A stretch of DNA of 64,000 bases, taken from Paenibacillus terrigena DSM 21567 (GTDB lineage Bacteria > Bacillota > Bacilli > Paenibacillales > Paenibacillaceae). The notes under the pieces were generated by a model. It ran no database searches, was not told the origin of the DNA, and saw only the letters and a program-made list of their open reading frames with translations. The position numbers and the translations under genes are program-made. The stretch spans positions 682,001 through 746,000 of the forward strand of contig NZ_KB895413.1 of assembly GCF_000374845.1 (NCBI RefSeq), read 5' to 3'. Positions within the stretch are counted from its first letter, which is position 1. Every line of letters begins with the position of its first letter. This document shows positions 24,869 through 34,069 of the stretch, piece after piece.

Positions 24869-25933
24869 TTGAAGGAACAACACGAACAACAAGAACAACA
24901 GCACGATATCACATCCAAATGGATTTGTACGGCCAATCATGGCTTTATTGCCTATGCACAAGAGGAGCTTCGTCGCCGTTTTGGACAAGTAAAGGCGATG
25001 GTTCTCATGCCTAGCGAAGTCATTCTTGTTACATTGCCAGCGGATGGAGGGCAGGTCTTGCATGAGTTGCAGACCGACCCGCTTATTTTCTTACGTCATA
25101 TTCAGCCGGTACAGCAAGAATTTAATCTCTCGGAAGCTGGTCTGGAGGAATTGAACACTGCGATCGTCAGTTTCGTTCAATCCCATCATGAACTCCAGAG
25201 CGGTCAATCGGTAGCGATTCAAATTCGTAAAGGTTCGAATGAAGCGGGTCCTATAGACTTAGGCCTTATGAAATCTGCGATTGAGGCAGGTCTTAACGAT
25301 GCTGGCTTGGAGACGGTAACGCGTGACTCCGATTGGATTGTATCGATTTTTGTGGGAAAAGATTCCGTCTACGTCGGCGTCTCGACGCCAGCAGCCAATC
25401 TAAGTGATTGGTCCGGCGGTGCGCTGCGATTCCAGCGGGAAGAAGGTCAAATTTCTCGGGCCAAATTCAAGTTGTTAGAAGCGGAGCGATCGTTTGGCCT
25501 AGATCTGGCAACATTCTCGGAAGGGCTTGATATCGGCGCAGCTCCTGGTGGTTGGACTTCGCTGCTGCTAGAGCGGGGATTGAAGGTGACCGCAATCGAT
25601 CCTGCAGAGATGCATCCATCTTTGACTGCGAATCGTAGACTGACTGTGTTGAAGAAAAATGCGTCTGAGGTGAAATTCCACGAATCGCAATTCGACCTTA
25701 TTGTTTGTGACATGAGCTGGAGTCCAATGCAAATGGTACGTCTCGTGATGGAATTGTTATATGCGCTCAGATCGGGCGGTACAGCCATTATTACAGTGAA
25801 GCTGATGCACAAAAAGCCGCTGCAAACCATTCGTGATATCACGGAAAAATTCAGCGAACATATGGAAATTCGACGCATGAAGCAGCTGGTGCATAATCGC
25901 GATGAGATCACACTGTATATGGTGAAATATTAA
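24869..25933 (+). CDS. FtsJ/RlmM-like SAM-dependent methyltransferase
   Basis: A 354-residue protein. The N-terminal third looks like an RNA-binding THUMP-type module, and the C-terminal half is an FtsJ-type Rossmann methyltransferase with LDIGAAPGGWT as SAM motif and the catalytic residues spread over VCDMSW and ITVKL. This resembles RlmM, which methylates 2'-O of a 23S rRNA cytidine in E. coli; the exact target here is inferred. TTG 24869 is the start, 3 bp after the ABC gene, with GGAGGTC upstream. Last gene of the operon. Confidence 0.82.
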   Translation: MKEQHEQQEQQHDITSKWICTANHGFIAYAQEELRRRFGQVKAMVLMPSEVILVTLPADGGQVLHELQTDPLIFLRHIQPVQQEFNLSEAGLEELNTAIVSFVQSHHELQSGQSVAIQIRKGSNEAGPIDLGLMKSAIEAGLNDAGLETVTRDSDWIVSIFVGKDSVYVGVSTPAANLSDWSGGALRFQREEGQISRAKFKLLEAERSFGLDLATFSEGLDIGAAPGGWTSLLLERGLKVTAIDPAEMHPSLTANRRLTVLKKNASEVKFHESQFDLIVCDMSWSPMQMVRLVMELLYALRSGGTAIITVKLMHKKPLQTIRDITEKFSEHMEIRRMKQLVHNRDEITLYMVKY

Positions 25934-25960
25934 TTAGGTGTATAAAAATGAATTTGCATA

Positions 25961-25990
25961 TGGACAATCCTGGAATAGATGATATATAAT
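25961..25990 (+). promoter_or_regulatory. Promoter of the kinase/Tad-like locus
   Basis: TGGACA (25961-25966), 18-bp spacer and a perfect TATAAT (25985-25990). The expected transcript start is near 25997, giving a leader of about 120 nt. Confidence 0.65.
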
Positions 25991-26020
25991 GTGACCAATG
26001 CAATCTAATATGAAATGGAT

Positions 26021-26094
26021 AGGGAAAGCATCCCGAAACCATGTCGTTCGACCGTAGCGTCGATCGTCATGATTCGAGAGGCTTTCCCTTTTTG
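26021..26094 (+). terminator. Long hairpin with U-tract in the leader of the kinase gene
   Basis: AGGGAAAGC (26021-26029) pairs with GCTTTCCCT (26081-26089), followed by five T. Inside, CGAA/TTCG, ATG/CAT, CG/CG and CGAC/GTCG can pair in register, making one long stem with symmetric internal loops. It sits between the promoter and ATG 26118, so it may attenuate the operon. It may equally end transcripts from the upstream methyltransferase operon. Confidence 0.75.
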
Positions 26095-26117
26095 TTGTTC
26101 CAAAAGGAGGTGGGCTC

Positions 26118-27635
26118 ATGAAATGGATGTCTAAGGTGAGCGTACATCAGGTGCTGGGAGGGCGTTATCGGGTCATCAAGCAAATTGGCGAAGGGGGGAT
26201 GAGTTATGTCTATCTGGTTGAAGACTTAAAGCTTGTCGGTAAACGTTGGGCTGCAAAGGAAACGAAGCTATTGCAGCCTGATGATGCGGTGGGGGTAGCG
26301 GCGGAAGCGGCCATGCTGATTCGGCTGAATCATCCAAACTTGCCGCAAATTGTTGATTTTATCGGGCCAGACGCAGAGGGTTACATTTATTTGTTTATGG
26401 ATTATATCGAAGGGGAGACGCTTGCTGCAGACTTTGAGAGACGTGGACGATCGCTAACGTTCGATCATATCCTTCGACTTGGTATTCAGCTCTGCGAAGT
26501 ACTCCAATATCTCCATCAATGCCAGCCGCCAATTGTATATCGGGATTTGAAGCCATCGAATGTCATGATGGATGTGCATGGTCAGATCCGGCTGATTGAT
26601 TTTGGGATTGCAAGACATTTCAAGCCGAATCAGGAGGAAGACACCGTTTGTCTAGGTACGGTTGGCTTCGCAGCTCCGGAGCAGTATGCAGGCAAGCAAA
26701 GCGACACACGCAGTGATCTCTATGGACTTGGCGCATTATTGATGCATTTCGTAACGGGAGGGAGGACGAGCCAATTTGGGAAGGCAGGGATGGACGCTAT
26801 TCCGCAAGAGGTGCCAGCGGCATTCCGACAGTTGTTGCAGAAGTTGTTAGAACGAGATCCGAATCTACGAATCCAGACGGCTAGTGAAGTCCGAGAGAAG
26901 CTGGAGCAGATTCATGTGGAATTGGCCAAAGCTTGGAAAGGAAACCAACCAGCCTCAAGCACGCTACGATGGCGAGGGACAGGCACGATTGCACTGATGG
27001 GGGTTCATTCCGGGGTAGGGACGACACATACGGCGATTATGATGGCGCATTACTTAGCTCATTCCAAGCAAAGAGTTGCCCTTGTGGAATGTATGCGGTC
27101 TGAAGCATTTTACCGTATTCGGTCAATTTTTGACGGGGAACCCATGAGGAGAACGGGAGAACGATTCACGATTCATGGTGTAGACTATTATCCTTTTCTC
27201 GAGTCGCGCAGCCTCATCCCTTTACTCCACGCAGATTATGATGCCATCGTTCTGGATCTGGGTGTTTATGGAGAATCGTCCATGTACGCTGAGTTTCTAA
27301 GGGCGAATTTATCGTTTGTCGTCGCTTCTGGTGCGGATTGGAGGCAAGAAGATTTATCCGAATTTATTCGGCAAGCAGGATTCACTCACACCGCAGCAAG
27401 TTTTATGGGGCTAATTCCTCTCGCAACGCAGCAGGTGATTCGTGATATGGAACAGGCAACAGCGATTCCTCAGCTGCATGCCATCCCCTATCATGTAGAT
27501 CCGTTCCACATCGATGAAGATGCGCGGTTAGCATTTCAGGCCGTCTTGCCGATTGAACAGACCCCTACGAAGTGGCGGCAAGGGATCGGTAAGCTTTTAT
27601 TCTCAAGAAGGAGCAGAAGGGATGTCAAAAATTAG
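26118..27635 (+). CDS. Hanks-type Ser/Thr kinase fused to a MinD/CpaE-like domain
   Basis: A 505-residue soluble protein. Residues about 15-270 are a complete eukaryotic-type kinase: glycine loop GEGGMSYV (24-31), K47, E63, YRDLKPSN with D143, DFG (161-163) and AAPEQY. There is no PASTA repeat or membrane helix. From residue 288 follows a MinD/ParA-type fold with IALMGVHSGVGTTH in place of Walker A (no lysine), VALVE, and YDAIVLDLG as Walker B-like strand. A perfect AAAGGAGGTG precedes ATG 26118. As first gene of the Tad-like locus it may control pilus assembly by phosphorylation; that is inference. Confidence 0.85.
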   Translation: MKWMSKVSVHQVLGGRYRVIKQIGEGGMSYVYLVEDLKLVGKRWAAKETKLLQPDDAVGVAAEAAMLIRLNHPNLPQIVDFIGPDAEGYIYLFMDYIEGETLAADFERRGRSLTFDHILRLGIQLCEVLQYLHQCQPPIVYRDLKPSNVMMDVHGQIRLIDFGIARHFKPNQEEDTVCLGTVGFAAPEQYAGKQSDTRSDLYGLGALLMHFVTGGRTSQFGKAGMDAIPQEVPAAFRQLLQKLLERDPNLRIQTASEVREKLEQIHVELAKAWKGNQPASSTLRWRGTGTIALMGVHSGVGTTHTAIMMAHYLAHSKQRVALVECMRSEAFYRIRSIFDGEPMRRTGERFTIHGVDYYPFLESRSLIPLLHADYDAIVLDLGVYGESSMYAEFLRANLSFVVASGADWRQEDLSEFIRQAGFTHTAASFMGLIPLATQQVIRDMEQATAIPQLHAIPYHVDPFHIDEDARLAFQAVLPIEQTPTKWRQGIGKLLFSRRSRRDVKN

Positions 27636-28620
27636 ACAACGGACGAAAAACTTATGGATCGCGGGACTCATTGGCGCTGCCATTATGGGCTGTTTGTTCC
27701 TCAGTTATGCCGTCTACTGGCAATTACACGTTCAGAAAATAAAGCGGGATACAGAGCTGCAATACGAACAGCAAATATCCGCGCTGCAAGCGGCTCAGCA
27801 GGAGCAGCAAGCTAAGAAGCGCAGCGTGTGGGTTCTGAAAGCCAACGTGCCTGCTGGCACACGAATTTCAGCGCAACATATTGAGTCGCAAGAGATTGAC
27901 CTCAATCATCTTCCTGCGAATTTGATAAGCAGCAAAGAGAAGGTCGTCGGTAAAATATCTAAAATCGACTTGTCCGTGAATACCGTTCTTATTCCATCCA
28001 TGTTCTATGATGGACAAGCAACACCGAATGATCTTCGTAATGAACAATTTGCTCAGATCCAATTACCTTTGAATTTGCGTGATCAGGATGTCGTCGATGT
28101 CCGAATTCAGTTCCCAACAGGCCAAGACTATATTGTTCTGTCCAAGAAACGCGTGAAACAAATCGCAGCGAATACAATCAGTATGCAATTGACGGAACAA
28201 GAAATCTTGATGATGTCGAGTGCGATGGTCGATGCATTGATCCATCGCGGTTCAATCTACAGCTTAACGTATGTTGATCCAGGCATGCAGTCCGGCGCGA
28301 TTGTGAATTATCCGTCGAATGCCGAAGTTCTAGAGTTGATCGAGACCAACCCCAATATTGTGGAGGTAGCGAAGACCGCGCTCGCGAAGGTGGCTCGTAA
28401 GAAGCTGGAGGCGGCGCTAGCCGAGAAACAAGTGCTCTATGGGGATGTTGCCATTAGATCATCTGTGACACCACAACCGGCAGTAGGCAATCCGCAACCA
28501 GCATCACCGGGGGCACCAACCATCGACAAGTTGGAAGATGGAGCACTGACCAATGAAGAGCAGACACACCTATTCGAGCAATCACCGATATCTAGTGATG
28601 ATGCAGGGAGTGGTCAGTGA
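27622..28620 (+). CDS. SAF-domain, CpaB-like pilus assembly protein
   Basis: A 332-residue protein with one N-terminal membrane helix (about residues 12-35), a coiled-coil rich in Gln, then an SAF domain beginning VWVLKANVPAGTRIS, typical of CpaB/RcpC proteins of Tad pili. The C-terminal 60 residues are Pro/Gln-rich and probably disordered. ATG 27622 has AAGGAG 8 bp upstream, and its first codons overlap the kinase gene by 14 bp. Expected outside the membrane, near peptidoglycan. Confidence 0.8.
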   Translation: MSKIRQRTKNLWIAGLIGAAIMGCLFLSYAVYWQLHVQKIKRDTELQYEQQISALQAAQQEQQAKKRSVWVLKANVPAGTRISAQHIESQEIDLNHLPANLISSKEKVVGKISKIDLSVNTVLIPSMFYDGQATPNDLRNEQFAQIQLPLNLRDQDVVDVRIQFPTGQDYIVLSKKRVKQIAANTISMQLTEQEILMMSSAMVDALIHRGSIYSLTYVDPGMQSGAIVNYPSNAEVLELIETNPNIVEVAKTALAKVARKKLEAALAEKQVLYGDVAIRSSVTPQPAVGNPQPASPGAPTIDKLEDGALTNEEQTHLFEQSPISSDDAGSGQ

Positions 28621-29315
28621 TGCGCAAAATTATGGTCATCGGCAGCTGTGAACAGAGTGACTTCCTATTGCTCGTGTGCAAGGTGCTATCCCATGCAGAT
28701 GGGCGCGTACTCTTCATCGATGGATCGAGATCTCGTAGCACGACGCATTATATTTCATCCCTCCTCCATGTCGGGGAGATCGTCGAATTTGAAGGTTTTG
28801 ATATCGCAGTTCACTTTTCGACCTATGCGGATGTGATGAAATGGTTGGAGGACCAAGATCAAGGTGGTTATGATTTCGTTATTATTCAATCGGATGATCG
28901 AAATTTTTATGATCGATGTTCTCTAGAAGCGATGGACGTCCATGTTATCCTGACGCAATTCGATAAAGGAAGCATCCAGCGAAATGAGCAGATTCTTACA
29001 GATTTATGTCTTACAGAGAGAGCTGTGGTTCCTTTTGTCGGGCTGTACGTGCCGTATGTGGTGTGCAGTATTCATGAAGAGTACATCGAAGAACGATACA
29101 ATAAGCTCGCTGTTCAATGGTCAGATGATAAGCTTCGAATTCATTATGATGAGCGATTGTATGAGCGGTTTATTGATGGACAGTTCGCTGAGCGATTGAA
29201 CCTGAAACGACTATCAAGAAGTTACAGACGCCAAATCATTGCATTTGTGCATCGTATTTCCATGCTAGAGATGAATCAAGTAAAACGAGCTTTTCGCATA
29301 GCAAGGAGGAGATGA
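28620..29315 (+). CDS. Degenerate ParA/CpaE-like protein without a P-loop
   Basis: A 231-residue protein. The strand order of a ParA-type fold can still be followed: KIMVIGSC in place of the P-loop strand, VLFIDGS as the strand after helix 1, and YDFVIIQSDD as Walker B-like strand. No glycine-rich loop is present, so nucleotide binding is doubtful. The C-terminus is very basic (RRQIIAF... FRIARRR). ATG 28620 shares one base with the upstream stop codon; GTG 28617 is an alternative. Position between CpaB-like and CpaE-like genes suggests a structural or localisation role. Confidence 0.65.
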   Translation: MRKIMVIGSCEQSDFLLLVCKVLSHADGRVLFIDGSRSRSTTHYISSLLHVGEIVEFEGFDIAVHFSTYADVMKWLEDQDQGGYDFVIIQSDDRNFYDRCSLEAMDVHVILTQFDKGSIQRNEQILTDLCLTERAVVPFVGLYVPYVVCSIHEEYIEERYNKLAVQWSDDKLRIHYDERLYERFIDGQFAERLNLKRLSRSYRRQIIAFVHRISMLEMNQVKRAFRIARRR

Positions 29316-29319
29316 TGGA

Positions 29320-30153
29320 ATGGGCAAACAAGTAGTCTTTTGGGGGCCAGTTCATGGACAGATGGGAACGACTTCAAATTGTATTTCGGCAGCCTGCATG
29401 ATCGGTTTCGAATCACCGATCCGAACACTGATTGGTAGTACGCAGGGAGCCTTCTCGACGATGGAATCGGTTGTGTTGAAGCCCTCGGAACGTCTTAGAA
29501 GAGAACCTTTTCAACGGTCAGGATTGGATGCGCTCGAGCGACTGGCCCTTAATCAACGGTTAACCGCGATGAATTTATCCGATTACACGATTCCACTATT
29601 GTATGAAAGATTGGACATCCTTCGAGGTTCACAGCGCAAGAATTCTCAGGAGGGGCTCATTGATGTTGAGTTGTGGGAAATGATTCTAGGACATGCGAAG
29701 CAAGCCTATGATCTGGTTATGCTTGATGAGAATAGTGGTATTCGCCAGTCTGGAACGATGCAAATGCTCCAAGCATCAGATGTGATTGTGATTAATTTGA
29801 ACCAGAATGCAGCCATTCTGGAGCAATTCAGTGCAAATCAGGAGCTAATTGAGCTCCTTCAGACGAAATCATGTGTCTTTGTCCTGGGCCAATACGAGCC
29901 AGGATCAAAATATACGGTACGTAATATCGCACGAAAATATAAGTTTGTTGAAGAATTATGTACGATCCCACGCTGTGTGGATTTTATGGATGCATGTAAT
30001 GATCACAGTGTACTTGAATTCGTGCTTCGCCATCGTAATGTCGGGTCACGTCACCCGAATTATACATTTATTCAAGAAACTCGGCGGTTTGCGAATACCA
30101 TTCTGAAGCACGCTGGGGTGGACTCGGAGTTCTTTTGCGAGAAAGGGGCTTGA
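29320..30153 (+). CDS. CpaE/TadZ-like MinD-family protein with atypical Walker A
   Basis: A 277-residue protein of MinD/ParA type. The expected Walker A reads GPVHGQMGTTSN (residues 9-20), where the two lysines of the deviant KGGxGKT motif are missing, the same change seen in the kinase fusion. YDLVMLDE and VIVINLNQN match later ParA strands. In Tad systems TadZ/CpaE places the machine at the pole. Start ATG 29320 has AAGGAGGAG upstream. It is followed by the secretion ATPase after 3 bp. Confidence 0.72.
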   Translation: MGKQVVFWGPVHGQMGTTSNCISAACMIGFESPIRTLIGSTQGAFSTMESVVLKPSERLRREPFQRSGLDALERLALNQRLTAMNLSDYTIPLLYERLDILRGSQRKNSQEGLIDVELWEMILGHAKQAYDLVMLDENSGIRQSGTMQMLQASDVIVINLNQNAAILEQFSANQELIELLQTKSCVFVLGQYEPGSKYTVRNIARKYKFVEELCTIPRCVDFMDACNDHSVLEFVLRHRNVGSRHPNYTFIQETRRFANTILKHAGVDSEFFCEKGA

Positions 30154-30156
30154 TGG

Positions 30157-31983
30157 ATGGATGTATCGTATGTGATGAATCTTGGGCTGATCCTGCTCAT
30201 CATCGCAATCGTAGGTGTATTGCTGAAATTGAAGCTGTCGAGCCCTGATGTCAAGCAGCTCTCGCAGCAGCAATCTGTCCAGACGATGCAGGATCAACAA
30301 TTTACGATCGTTCAGATGACTGCTTATGTTCGAGAGTATCTTCATGAACATGTAAATGAAAATATTTATGCATTAGGATTATCGGGTGAGGAGCTCAGGC
30401 GTCGGAACAATAAGCGTCTGGAGCTGCGCCGGGCACTGAAAGGCTGTGTATACGGGGATCTTCAAGATAAGCAGTTCGTGAAGGATTTGATCTATGATTT
30501 GCTCGTGACAACCTATGGACTGAATGAACGCAATATTAACCAGGTGATCCCTTTTGAAGAAATAGAACGTTGTACGGATCAGGACTTATTCGAAATTATT
30601 CTATATTGGTATAAAGGAAATTATGGTCTTAATGCACTATCTACGCTAATTCAGACCTATCAATTGGATGGGCTGAGATTGCTGAATGAAGAACAAGATA
30701 CGGAAGGATATCGGATTACGGCAGAAGATATACGATTCATTTACATCAATGAGTATCGGCCGTTAACGTTCGAACAGAAGTTACATATTATCGTCCAACG
30801 CATTTATCAATCTTACAAAGGGTTCAGTGTCGTGGATGAAATTCGGGATATGCGGATTGATGGCGTGTCTGGAGGGGTATCTGGGGTCCCGGGATCCATT
30901 TCATTCATGCATTTACAAGAACAAATGATGACGGGTAGAAGGTCGGGATTATCTTCAATCGATGCACCTAAATCCTATGATAGTGTATGGATTTTCTATC
31001 GTGGGAAATCGATTCATATGTCCTTTCTCAGCTTTGGATCAGAAATCGAGTTGAAACGGGTATGCCAGAACATCTATAAGTACAACAATCCGGGGCAGTT
31101 ATCAGAGACTGTTGGTTATAAAGTGAACGAAATGAAAGACGGGTCACGTATCGTGGTCGTTCGCCCGCACTTCGCAGAATCATGGGCATTCTTCGTCAGG
31201 AAGTTCGATATTCCGAATGCATCCCTTGAATCCTTAATTCAGGATCAGAATGCGGAGATTGTGATCAATTTGCTCAAATATTTGATGAAAGGGGCAAGGA
31301 TCACCGCGGTTACAGGGCAACAGGGGAGTGGCAAAACAACGCTGCTCATGGCGCTTGTTCGCCATATCTATGGGACGTTGACGCTTCGTGTTCAGGAAAT
31401 GGCGTTCGAGCTGCATCTTCGGAAAATTTATCCGTATCGTAATATTCTCAGCTTCCGTGAGACAGATCATATACGAGGACAGGATGGGTTAGATGTGCAG
31501 AAAAAGACGGACGGCGCGGTTAATATTATTGGCGAAGCAGCGACCGACCCCGTAGCAGCGTGGGTGATTCAATCTTCCCAGGTGGCGAGTTTGTTCACCT
31601 TGTTCACACACCATGCGAAGACCTTCAATGATCTTATCTTCTCACTGCGAAATTCATTGCTTAAAATCGGGGTCTTCTCCAATGAACGGATTGCGGAGCA
31701 GCAAGTGGTTCGTGTTATTGGATTCGATGTGCATCTTCGGATGGATCGAAATGGTCATCGGTATATTGAGCGGATTACAGAATGTGTTCCTTCAGGAGAT
31801 TTAGCGTGTGAGAACACATACGAAGCATTCAATATTGTGGAGTACCGAGAAGGTGCTTATGTTGCCGTAAATCGGCTTTCCGCCCGGAGTATAACAGAGA
31901 TGTCAGAACAGATGTCAGAACAGGATGCTGTAAAACTTGCTGCTTTCGTGGAGAAACATTGGGGGGAACGTTGTGGAGCTTAA
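30157..31983 (+). CDS. CpaF/TadA-like secretion ATPase
   Basis: A 608-residue protein; an N-terminal membrane helix (about residues 5-25) is unusual for this family. The C-terminal half is a type II/IV secretion ATPase: Walker A GQQGSGKTT near 387-395, NIIGEAATDP as Walker B region and FTHHAKT as His box. It should power pilus or pseudopilus assembly as a hexamer. AAAGGGG at 30142-30148 supports ATG 30157. The stop codon overlaps the next gene by 11 bp. Confidence 0.85.
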   Translation: MDVSYVMNLGLILLIIAIVGVLLKLKLSSPDVKQLSQQQSVQTMQDQQFTIVQMTAYVREYLHEHVNENIYALGLSGEELRRRNNKRLELRRALKGCVYGDLQDKQFVKDLIYDLLVTTYGLNERNINQVIPFEEIERCTDQDLFEIILYWYKGNYGLNALSTLIQTYQLDGLRLLNEEQDTEGYRITAEDIRFIYINEYRPLTFEQKLHIIVQRIYQSYKGFSVVDEIRDMRIDGVSGGVSGVPGSISFMHLQEQMMTGRRSGLSSIDAPKSYDSVWIFYRGKSIHMSFLSFGSEIELKRVCQNIYKYNNPGQLSETVGYKVNEMKDGSRIVVVRPHFAESWAFFVRKFDIPNASLESLIQDQNAEIVINLLKYLMKGARITAVTGQQGSGKTTLLMALVRHIYGTLTLRVQEMAFELHLRKIYPYRNILSFRETDHIRGQDGLDVQKKTDGAVNIIGEAATDPVAAWVIQSSQVASLFTLFTHHAKTFNDLIFSLRNSLLKIGVFSNERIAEQQVVRVIGFDVHLRMDRNGHRYIERITECVPSGDLACENTYEAFNIVEYREGAYVAVNRLSARSITEMSEQMSEQDAVKLAAFVEKHWGERCGA

Positions 31984-34057
31984 ATCGATCCTTCTTCTTG
32001 TCGTAGGGTGTTCCATATTGCTGGCCTCTTTCCTTTTTATTGTCTACCGTATTGTCGAGCGCAGGCAGCGAAGTACGATCCATGGGCAACTTCAATCTAG
32101 GCAATTATGGGAGCGGCTGCATACGAAGAAATGGGGGGAGCGGCTGAGTCAACTTTACCAGCGTTGTTACTTCATTTTCGGTCGAATCCCTGTGCTGCGT
32201 CAGTATGTGCACAAAATCCGTCGGCGAATAGCAAGTATTCATGCTTATGATGAACTGACGATGCGGCGTGAGACGGTCCATATCGTACTAATTACGCTTT
32301 TGTTAGTGATGGTTACGTTTGGGTTACTCATCATGATGCATCAGAGCTTAACATCATTGGTCGTGGTGGGGCTAACTTTCTTAATACTCAACAATATGAT
32401 GATTGATATGTTCGTTCATCGGGTGGAGAACCGACTATTGAAGCGATTTGTCCATTTTCTTGGGGATGTCAGGCATTACTATCATGCACATGGAATGATC
32501 GAAGAGGCAATCTGGGACGCGTCCGAGCATGCGACACACGAGGCAGAACAGCATGGTAAGAAGATTTATGACATTCTAACCTCTGCTGAGGCAGAAGTTC
32601 TATTGGAACATTATTATGAAGTCGCACCGAATCGCTTCCTAAAAGGGTTCGCAGGGATTTCACATCTCATTTCAGAGTATGGAGACAAGGTTCTGAAATC
32701 GGGCTCACTTTATCTGAATGCACTTTCGCAATTGACCCAAGAAGTCCAGATGGAGCTGCTTCGAAGGGAGAAGCTGAGTTATCTGCTACGAAGCTTGACA
32801 ATTATTGCTGTGGCACCCGTATTATTTACCGATCCTATCGAGCGTTGGGCAAGAGATCATTTTGCCGTTATGGGACAATTCTATGATTCGAAGTTCGGGC
32901 TGATGATGAAAGCCGTTGTCTATCTTACGATTATCGTCGCGTACGTCCTGTTGCGTAAAATTCAGGAGAATGATGAAGGGAAATTTGCTAGGTCCAAGCG
33001 GAAGAGAAAATGGGAGAAGGTGCTGTATGAGCTTCCTTGGATTCGGATACTCGTCGATAGGCTTGTCCCCCCACTATTCTCGAAGACTTATGAACGCATT
33101 AAAAATCTTCTCAAAGACGGTAATTCTCCGCTCCCAATGGAATGGTTGTATTTGCATCGATTGGTCTATGCGGTTGGAAGCGGAATTGTTGTGTTGATTC
33201 TATGCATATATCTGCACATCGTTGGAAGTCAACAGATTATTAATGTGACGAACAATCCAGCCATGATGTTAGGACGTGTAGATGCACAGGAACAGATTAA
33301 AGCGGATGAGGGGCTAAAGATCGAACGCGAGATCACATTACAAATGCAAAGCCAGCGTGAATCGTTGCATGAGAAGGTTGCTGAGGCTGTGGAACGCAGT
33401 ACAATACAATTCAAGAATGCAGTAGATCAGAAAAGCACCGTGAAGCGTATCGTAGCGAAGATCGAACGACTGCGTGATGAATATTTGAAGTGGTGGGAAT
33501 TACTGGTGAGTCTACTCATTGGATGGATCGCTTACTCTATTCCGATCGGGCTGCTCTACTTCCAGAAGCGAATGCGTCAAATGGATATGAAGAACGAAGT
33601 AGATCAATTCCATACAATGATTGGAATTTTGTGTGAAATGGACCGCACTTCAGTTGAGAGCATACTGGAATGGCTTGAACGATTCTCTTCAATATTCAAA
33701 GAACCGCTTCAGCGATGCCTTCTGCACTATGAAGCAGGCGCTGAGCAAGCGCTAGAAGATTTGAAAGAAGAGGTGTCGTATGTTCCATTCTTGCGAACGA
33801 TTGAGAAATTACAGCTTGCAGTGGATAAGATCCCTGTCCGAGAAGCTTTTGATGATCTTGAATCGGAGCAATCTTACTATCGAGAATTGCGCAAGCAAGA
33901 GATGGAGCGAGTGCTCAATGCGAAAGCCAATTGGGGTCAAATGATCGGCTTCACACCGCTTTATGCACTGATCTTCTTATATCTCGTTATTCCGCTCGTC
34001 TATACGAGCATGAATCAAATGCAGAACTATTACGATCAAATTCAAAAAATAAATTAG
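31973..34057 (+). CDS. Double TadB/TadC-like inner membrane protein
   Basis: A 694-residue polytopic protein. Two blocks can be seen, each with membrane helices around a cytoplasmic helical domain of T2SF (GspF/TadB/TadC) kind: the first spans about residues 1-340, the second about 380-694. Between them lies a Gln/Glu-rich extracytoplasmic segment. Canonical Tad systems use two separate genes, so this looks like a fusion. GTG 31973 follows GGGGGG; the frame stays open further upstream. Domain reading rests on helix pattern rather than a clear motif, so confidence is moderate. Confidence 0.65.
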   Translation: MELKSILLLVVGCSILLASFLFIVYRIVERRQRSTIHGQLQSRQLWERLHTKKWGERLSQLYQRCYFIFGRIPVLRQYVHKIRRRIASIHAYDELTMRRETVHIVLITLLLVMVTFGLLIMMHQSLTSLVVVGLTFLILNNMMIDMFVHRVENRLLKRFVHFLGDVRHYYHAHGMIEEAIWDASEHATHEAEQHGKKIYDILTSAEAEVLLEHYYEVAPNRFLKGFAGISHLISEYGDKVLKSGSLYLNALSQLTQEVQMELLRREKLSYLLRSLTIIAVAPVLFTDPIERWARDHFAVMGQFYDSKFGLMMKAVVYLTIIVAYVLLRKIQENDEGKFARSKRKRKWEKVLYELPWIRILVDRLVPPLFSKTYERIKNLLKDGNSPLPMEWLYLHRLVYAVGSGIVVLILCIYLHIVGSQQIINVTNNPAMMLGRVDAQEQIKADEGLKIEREITLQMQSQRESLHEKVAEAVERSTIQFKNAVDQKSTVKRIVAKIERLRDEYLKWWELLVSLLIGWIAYSIPIGLLYFQKRMRQMDMKNEVDQFHTMIGILCEMDRTSVESILEWLERFSSIFKEPLQRCLLHYEAGAEQALEDLKEEVSYVPFLRTIEKLQLAVDKIPVREAFDDLESEQSYYRELRKQEMERVLNAKANWGQMIGFTPLYALIFLYLVIPLVYTSMNQMQNYYDQIQKIN

Positions 34058-34069
34058 GAGTTGGGAATT

